A stretch of DNA of 64,000 bases from NCBI GenBank assembly GCA_947579665.1, contig CANPUZ010000048.1:1-64000 (forward strand). The letters run 5' to 3'. Positions 57,351 to 64,000 of this stretch are shown piece by piece. The stretch is from Sympetrum striolatum. Lineage: Eukaryota > Arthropoda > Insecta > Odonata > Libellulidae. Every line of letters begins with the position of its first letter. Positions within the stretch are counted from its first letter, which is position 1. The translations under genes and the position numbers were made by a program. Below the pieces are notes generated by a model. That model saw only the letters and a program-made list of their open reading frames with translations. It was not told where the DNA came from and did not search any database.

Positions 57351-57949
57351 TTGCCAACAGAGACGGCAGTTGATCGATTAGATTTAGATTTCTAGGTTTT
57401 ATTAATATTTTGAATGATATTACTCAAAAATTAAAAAGAATTCTCTGAGGGAGAACTCCCGTCGCTCAGAGTTCTTCTGCCTCGAGGATCGCGATTGTCC
57501 CGAGCATTGGGAATTTTGGCCAAGTTAGAATAACTCATCTTCGATCCTTATTAAAACATTCACGTCTTATTTAAAAAAAATATACGAAAAATACGCACGG
57601 GCCTCCGAAAGTGGTGGTCGAGCAAACTACTAGCAATTGCAGAATTTTATGTAAAATATTGATCGAAGCAATTCCCGCGGGAGCGGAAAAATAAAAAACA
57701 TCCCCCAAGGGGCGGAATAAAATGAGAAAAAAATATCGAACCGATTTGAAACAGCTTAGACAATTGCGCCGAAGCGAAAGAACAAACACTAAGTGCCCGC
57801 GGCCACTGATCTACGTAATGAATTTAAATACCTAAAAAATAAAACCTACAAACTAAAAATAAAATAAGAAAAGCTCGAGAGAGCAATACTCATAGAATAT
57901 GAGAAAACAGAACGAAGCTCCTGGTGGTCCTAGGTGATACCGAGGACTA
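57351..57949. other. No recognised feature
   Basis: No frame with family signal; an AT-rich/GC-mixed spacer before the next PLE remnant. Confidence 0.4.
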
Positions 57950-58049
57950 GCCCTGGGATCTGGCAAAGGTTTATTTGCACCTCAAAGGTTAAAGCGGCAT
58001 CATCGAATTGAATCTCAGGTCGAATGTATTTCCTCAGGTCGCTTTTATA

Positions 58050-58505
58050 TACGCCCCTTCCACTGCTACTCCGTGTTTTCTTCTTAGGATTCCTTTACAA
58101 CTATTATGAATGTAATAACCGTCCTCTCTGTTCATATTTTCTGGCGTTTTGAATATTTCTATCGCTTCTTTTATTACCCGTGGGTAATATCGTCTCTCTT
58201 TCGAAATTATTTTAGCCTCCTTAAATTGGATGTCGTGTCCCGGTTCGCTCCAGGCGTTGTCTGCGAGAGATTGAATTGTTTATTTTTCGTCACTCTTCTG
58301 TGCTCCCTTATTCGAATTTTTAAGGATCTGCATGTTTCTCCTATATAGGATTTTCCACAGGAGCAAGGGACTCGATAAACGCCTTCATGAAGTTCTTGGG
58401 GTCTTTAGCTCCCGGTAGGCAGTCATTTATTTTCTTTATACAGTTGAGCCGGGTGACTATGCCATGTTTTTTTAACTCTTGCAATCTTCTCTGTTGCGAC
58501 AAAGG
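58050..58505 (-). pseudogene. Third PLE lineage: GIY-YIG endonuclease remnant
   Basis: Minus strand: EGVYRVPCSCGKSYIGETCR then SLKIRIREHRR (about 58385-58290) is a GIY-YIG nuclease start with the paired Cys (CSC) form of PLEs. After a frameshift near 58270 the C-terminal part follows: DNAWSEPGHDIQFKEAKII, RRYYPRVIKEAIEIFKTPEN and MNREDGYYIHNSC, ending at a TGA near 58025. Upstream (to ~58505), in the GVY frame, PFVATEKIARVKKTW resembles the pre-nuclease linker but carries two stops. It is therefore inactive. The CSCGK/YIGET signature differs from both other PLEs in this window. The RT part was not found upstream. Confidence 0.82.
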
Positions 58506-59189
58506 GAACGATGGCGTATCCTCTGGTTTCGGTTTTGTGGAGAACAGACCCGAACTAAATACCCGAAGTATGAATAATACCCTTTAATTCTCTTTAGGGT
58601 AAAGTATCGGTAAAGAGTAAAAATAGGTGAAAAGCGGATGGAAGAATAAGCGTGCTGAGATCTGACCGAACCTTCGGCGCGCGAGCAGGACGGCACGGCG
58701 AGCGTCACGCCTATACTGAAAATTTTTTTCTTTCTTAAATATAATATTACCTTCATTAATTTTATAATTTGTAGAGAAGGGTTGTATGTACAACATATAA
58801 AAAAATGAGAAAAATCGGAGGGGTAGGTACACCGTCAAAATCGATTTGAAAATTTAAAATTCCTATAAACTTTATCAAATTGTTTGAATTTTATCAAAAA
58901 ATATATATTTATCTTAACTAACACAAGACCTTTAAATTAAGCTATATTGGGTATTTTTAGCCACTATGCTGACGGAGATATGGCCTCGAATGCGAAGGCA
59001 CTTTCGTGAAATTTTAATTTTTAATCATGGCAATATTTCGTAAACAATTGGTTAAATTATAAAACGGTTCGGGGGTTATAATTTTTTGACAAATCAAGGC
59101 GATGTGCCATATTTGGTCAAAATCGTCACCTCACCTCAAGGGTCAATTTCGCCGATTTTCTCATCGAATTGGCGTGGAATGACCTGTTT
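58506..59189. other. No recognised feature
   Basis: A CpG-rich patch at 58665-58712 is unassigned. The rest is AT-rich. Confidence 0.4.
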
Positions 59190-59460
59190 GTAAGTGTGTT
59201 TGTCCTCGATTGGAATCAACACCGTTCGCCCAATTTACGTCAAACTTTGCTTACGTATTCTCTGGGATCAGAAAAGAAGTACTGTTTTATTCGATAATTT
59301 CTCTTCGAAACAAGATCACCCCAAAATATTACCATAGGAGGTATTTGTAGAGTTCACAGTTATTGTTTGCAGGGTTTATTCATTTTTAAGAATGAAATTA
59401 GAAGGAATGGTCGTGCAGAGTCGAGACAAGCGCCAAAGGAACGGAATTTTAATGACGATT
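59190..59460 (+). repeat. Family C fragment, forward
   Basis: TCCTCGATTGGAATCAACACC, TTCGCCCAATTTACGTCAAA, AAGGAATGGTCGTGCAGAG and GACAAGCGCCAAAGGAACGG follow in family order. Confidence 0.65.
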
Positions 59461-59645
59461 CTACGGCCGGGTGGCATCCAAATGCGAAGCGAAGCTAAGT
59501 TGAGCGAAGTTGCGCAGAGCGGACTACACTTCGACAATCGTACCGAATGCTTTTGAAGATGCGCCCACCGGATACGAAGCGGAGTTGAGCTGAGAATTGT
59601 GACGTCACTCAAGTTCGCTCAGCTCATCTTCCGAACGGCCGGGGC
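59461..59645. mobile_element. Possible MITE with GGCCG-type ends
   Basis: ACGGCCGGGTGGCATCCAAA at ~59463 and CTTCCGAACGGCCGGGG near 59645 enclose ~180 bases. These are rich in AGCGAAGC/GAGTTGAGCTGAG words and their complements. Terminal pairing is imperfect and no target duplication is evident. Confidence 0.35.
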
Positions 59646-60600
59646 TCGTGCTGAAGCGAAGTCATCTTCCTCCTCCACAGCTCTCAACGCGATAGTGGTG
59701 GAATGGGGACCTCTCGCTACTTTCCTCGGCAGAATCTGAATTGATATCCGTGTGTGAAGGATTCACAAGCGTGAAATGTGTGATTAATTACCAATAACAC
59801 CTCTCTTTCAGAAACATGAATGTAATTATTGATGACCGATTCAATTTCACAAAAAGTAATAATCACTTTCAGTCAATCTATGGTAATTGTGATCGGACCG
59901 CGTAATTCAATGACTTCCAATGTGGTTACACTTCAATTAAGTCCCAATTTAAGACATTCACTCGTAATAGCGGAACGCAATCATTGTGAAAATGTTGTCC
60001 GAAAGGTTCACTACAGCCGAGAAAGATTTCCTCGTAAATATAATCATTAAACGGAGGTCAGTTTTTGAAAATAATAAAACTGATGCTGTGACATTGTCAG
60101 CGAATAATTGTCTCGGAGAAGAAAAACAGCTTAAAAACTCAGCTTTGCAATCAACAACAGTGGGATTTTCATTCACGTCCAATAAAAACAATAAAAACAC
60201 GACAATTTCAAGTAAAATTTAAGTACTCGACTACACGCATACTCAAGCTGAGGAACGTGAAAGTGAATTCGAAGGAGAAACCTGCTTCTCCATTAGCTTC
60301 TTCGATGTCTTTCGAGCGTTTCTTAACCTCCGCGCAGCACCAACCAAAGATACATTGGGATAGGACGGGAGAGAGGTCAAAAGATAAGCTGTGAAAGGAA
60401 GACTGTCGAGACGGAATGAAGGGGAAGTGTCGTAGCGGCAAAGCTCGGTTGTTGCGTAATAATGACTGTCGAGACGGAATGAATGACGGGAGGCGGTGGC
60501 GTCTAGTGTAGAGGTGGAGGGGGGAGTTGTGGAGGAAGGGTATTTACACCGCAAACTTGAGATAGTTGTGTATTCCGTCGCGCCTGGCGGTCGTTCATGG
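59646..60600. other. Unassigned region with a short direct repeat
   Basis: GACTGTCGAGACGGAATGAA occurs at 60402 and 60465, 63 bases apart. Frames of 73-103 codons on both strands show no family resemblance. GC-richer than what follows. Confidence 0.4.
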
Positions 60601-63600
60601 CTTAAACAGGAAAGCAGCTAATGATGAACTTAAAATACTATTTCGTTAAATAATGTCAATGGTTATAATACTGATAATATGCCGTTTCAATAAATGAAGG
60701 AATATGATGTACAGAATCCTATTCCACACAATTTTTACCTATTGATGCTCACTATTTTTATCGATGTAAAAGTCAGTCCCAGCCTCAAGAACTCGAAAAT
60801 ATGCTTCTATAAACGTAGAAAAACAATAAAGATACCACAACAGAAAAAAATCCAAATATTAAATTAATTAATTTTATCTTCCTAAGGCCAATAATACCAG
60901 CTTTGCGGCAATTTAGTCATCTGCAGACAGCCATTTTATGAGAAATTATAGGTTATTTTTTCATAAGTGTTCGCCATGACCCATACTTTAGCTAAAAGCG
61001 ATGCAAAGTTAATTTTGCAAAAATTATCGAAAAGTTAAATTAAATTTTTATAAAGATAAATCAACTACCTCTCATAATTTAAAAAGAAATAACTCTTACC
61101 GAATTCTTTTCCTATCGCTTGAATTTGAAAAGACTAATTTGGAACTTCGAAAAATTAAAACTGATAGCGGGATAGTATGCTTTACGCTTTGCGAGTAGAA
61201 TATTTCGCAATTTCACGAAAATATCATCAAATGCTAGCTTATATATATATATATAAGTTGCTATCACACATTACTCTAAACGTCTCTATGAACATTCCAT
61301 TGGAGATCCAAAGTAAGAAAACTTAACGGTTTGGAAAGACAGAGCTTCAACTATAAATCTAACAAATGTATTGACCTTCATTGGCCCCTTCCCTTACCTA
61401 CGGGCAAGATTAAAGCGAACAGCACGAATGTTCTTAATTTCGTACATATTATACCTGAATCTCTCCCATCTTTTGGACTCTATTGCCATTTTTACCGGTG
61501 AATTAAGTTCTCCGTCGGATTTTGTGAAGAAGTAGCGAATGCTCTTTCAGGCTGTGGGAATGCACCGAGTTACAGCGCTTCGAAAACCGTCGGCTCTGCA
61601 GCAATGCAGATAGATGCGTTCAGGATGTATTTAACGCTGATCCGCAGAAATCGATCATAGACGCCATTCCGTGGAGTAAATAATGCCTTCATTCGCTGAA
61701 CCGATATTATGCTAGTTTCCCACTACATCGGAGTTATTGTAGATTTTAAAAATTAAGAACAAACGCCATCAATAAGGTTAGGCAACATCCCCATTTATAT
61801 GTGTGTATGCATAATAAACACATGATTCATATAATGATGAATCCATTTCATATTTTAGACTTAGGATATTGCTGAACACACTAGAGTACTCAGATAATAC
61901 AATTTGATCGATAAATTGCTTTTCTAAATATAATTTCTATAAACTATATTCTATCTATTACCCATCTACCCCAATGAATCAATTTTGTATACTATCTTTC
62001 CTATTCAAAACAATTCGCAATCGAGAATAATATAAAATATAAGTGTTTTAACTACTTTACATAAAAAATCGCATAAGCTATTAGAAATAATAGGTACCTG
62101 GAATACCCTGCACACAATTCATTTGCTACAATGAGCATTTAAACTAAAAGACAAAATAAATGCAGCATAAAGCTGATAAGACTGAGCATACATGTTCCCT
62201 CAAATGAGAAGATTTTTACATAGAAATTCGCGGTCGGTCAACGAATTCAGGTATTGGATTTAAATTTTCCATGACAGGTTGGAAATACGCTGTCTGTTAT
62301 AATTTAATCACCTTTCTCGAGGTTTAAAAAAATAAATTTCCGTTTTAGACACTTGTTTCCGAGGCTAAAATACATATACAAGAAATACAAAATATGCGTG
62401 TAGCACATCCGAAACTTAATAAAAGCTTCGTTGAACTGTATTTCCACAAAATGTAAAAATATAAACTTATTTCGTATACAGATTGGTTGCTAATCAGTCG
62501 TTGAGCATGTTTTAAAGGAAAAAATAGGAATTAGTATACGTTGATGTTATTCCAAATTAAAGATCTGGAAAATGATTTCTGTGTGAAATAATAAAATACG
62601 AAATACTTGTGGTCTCCTCTTTGACGACCTTTTTAATGTATCCTCCGACCAAGAGGATTTGGCATTCCTGTTTCAAAATATATACAGAACAGAATACAAA
62701 TACTCAGTATAATAAGGATATACTAGCAAACAAATATTTTATTGACGGAGGAGTCAAAAAGAGGTAGTAAATATCTTTCTCTTAAATCAATACGTTAAAT
62801 ACACCAGCCGAGATTGGCATGTCAGATGATACCTGGATAATTAAATGCTTTACATACGCATAGATAAACCATAAATATTTTAAATTTAGATTTCATTCTA
62901 TTAATGAATGAGTTGCCAGAGTGTGTAGACAGTTTAAAAGAGAGAACTACTATCGCACTGTTCTTTATGTGGTTTCACTCTTGATGATCCACGCAGTTCA
63001 GCTATTGCTGTAAATTGCATTTCCTATGTAAACATAACTTAAGAGAAGATGAAACTAATGTATTTTAATTAAAGTAAAGAGTTACGATAAACGCACTGGT
63101 ACACGAAAAATATTTGAAGTTAAATTCGACAGATGCGGCCCTGATGACGTACAAAATGCAATATATATTTGTTTCATTTGAAGTAGTGTGAATGACTGGG
63201 GTCAAATCCAGCTTATACTATCGATTCTTTCTTTAATAAGGATGGAATAATTTTTAATAGATCTGATCGCACGACAATGAATTAATTAAGAATTTCCCGA
63301 ACATATTCGCAAAACTATTACTCCTTGTAAGATAATCATTTATGTTAACAGAACAATATGTTCTGGCTAATGTGATAGACGTTCAATCGCAGGAATGTTG
63401 CTGGGAATAAATGTTTAGGCACTCGAGTGCCAAATAATGGACTAATATTCATACTTCATGGGACACTTTTATTAGAACAATTCACAAGCAAAGAAAATAC
63501 ATAAAATGAGACAAAAATCAATACACAATTTTCCAGACAAAGTTCTCAAGCAACTGCACTGCATTCTGCGAAGTTAGCTTAATCAGTACAACAGGTTGCG

Positions 63601-64000
63601 AGTACACCCTCCAGCTGCGTGTTTTTCTAGTCTCCAACATTGGCATACTCAATATTTTAATTTTTGCTGCTTCAATTCCTTGATTTGATTCTTTCATATG
63701 ACTTTTCTTCACAGTATACATATCATATCTGAAGGTGCGAAAAAATTATGTATTGCTCTGATGTAGAATTTGACTTCAATTCGATGCAAAGCTTACTCAT
63801 TAAATTACTCTACTCACAAGATAAACTCATTCTACGGGGAAAATTGAATGTAATTATTATTACTTTCATTGGTTGGATGATGGCAAACTACGAGGGAATT
63901 ATATTCCGTGAAAACATTAATCATGCAAGAATCTCATGGACATCATTAAGCAGTGCCTCCCAAATTTTCCTTTACACCAAAACAATTTGAAATTAACTAA
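60601..64000. other. AT-rich, no recognised feature
   Basis: No coding frame with family signal. Short frames at 63518 (minus) and 63748 (plus, 80 codons) are unassigned. A short TATATATATATA tract lies at 61240-61255. No member of families A-E was found here. Confidence 0.45.

Noticed and set aside
57961..58007. Hammerhead ribozyme after the third PLE remnant
   Set aside because: The order of parts is suggestive on the minus strand, but stem II pairs poorly and GAAA is not intact; mentioned only as a possible decayed motif.

Overview
The window looks like transposon-rich, AT-rich, intron-bearing-type eukaryotic DNA, most probably from an arthropod. That is an inference from the mix of Penelope-like, Helitron, tRNA-derived SINE and non-LTR families; the species cannot be named from this sequence. 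No intact host gene is convincingly visible. The only long intact reading frames belong to a retroelement, and most other short frames show no protein-family signal.

Positions 1-7829 hold a head-to-tail array of a Penelope-like element (PLE). A 5'-cut copy (1-1966) is followed by two complete units (1967-4897 and 4898-7829). Each full unit carries one 818-codon frame encoding a reverse transcriptase fused to a GIY-YIG endonuclease. It ends in a ~475-base non-coding tail that carries poly-C tracts and a hammerhead-ribozyme-like motif. The three copies match except for homopolymer lengths and one frame-shifting base. Predicted ribozyme cleavage in neighbouring tails would release unit-length (2931-2932 nt) RNAs starting 55 nt before the ATG.

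From 7.8 kb on, the window is a mosaic of dispersed repeats. Family A is hairpin-ended, with ~317-base modules and a CA/TG microsatellite (7 copies). Families B and E share a leading module, and B carries near-palindromic RFX X-box-like sites. Family C is Helitron-like: TC start, 3' hairpin, CTAG end, A/T target. Family D is a ~0.9-1.2 kb family present twice. There are tRNA-derived SINEs at 14.3, 20.5 and 31.5 kb, and pieces of non-LTR retrotransposons: ORF1 at 26.2-26.9 kb, RT thumb at 43.2 kb, ORF2 C-terminus at 51.0-51.4 kb. A 332-base tandem array lies at 54.3-55.4 kb. Two further, divergent PLE remnants lie at 55.4-56.1 and 57.9-58.5 kb, both on the minus strand. The first is bracketed by inverted copies of a hammerhead-bearing tail, so three PLE lineages occur in one window.

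Two short segments have coding-like character with no family assigned: 47.53-47.68 kb (strong G/C third-position bias) and 56.89-57.35 kb minus (possible A20-type zinc-finger remnant). Long stretches (12.5-13.6, 22.6-24.4, 31.6-34.7, 35.1-37.8, 46.3-47.5, 49.3-50.9 and 60.6-64.0 kb) show nothing recognisable.
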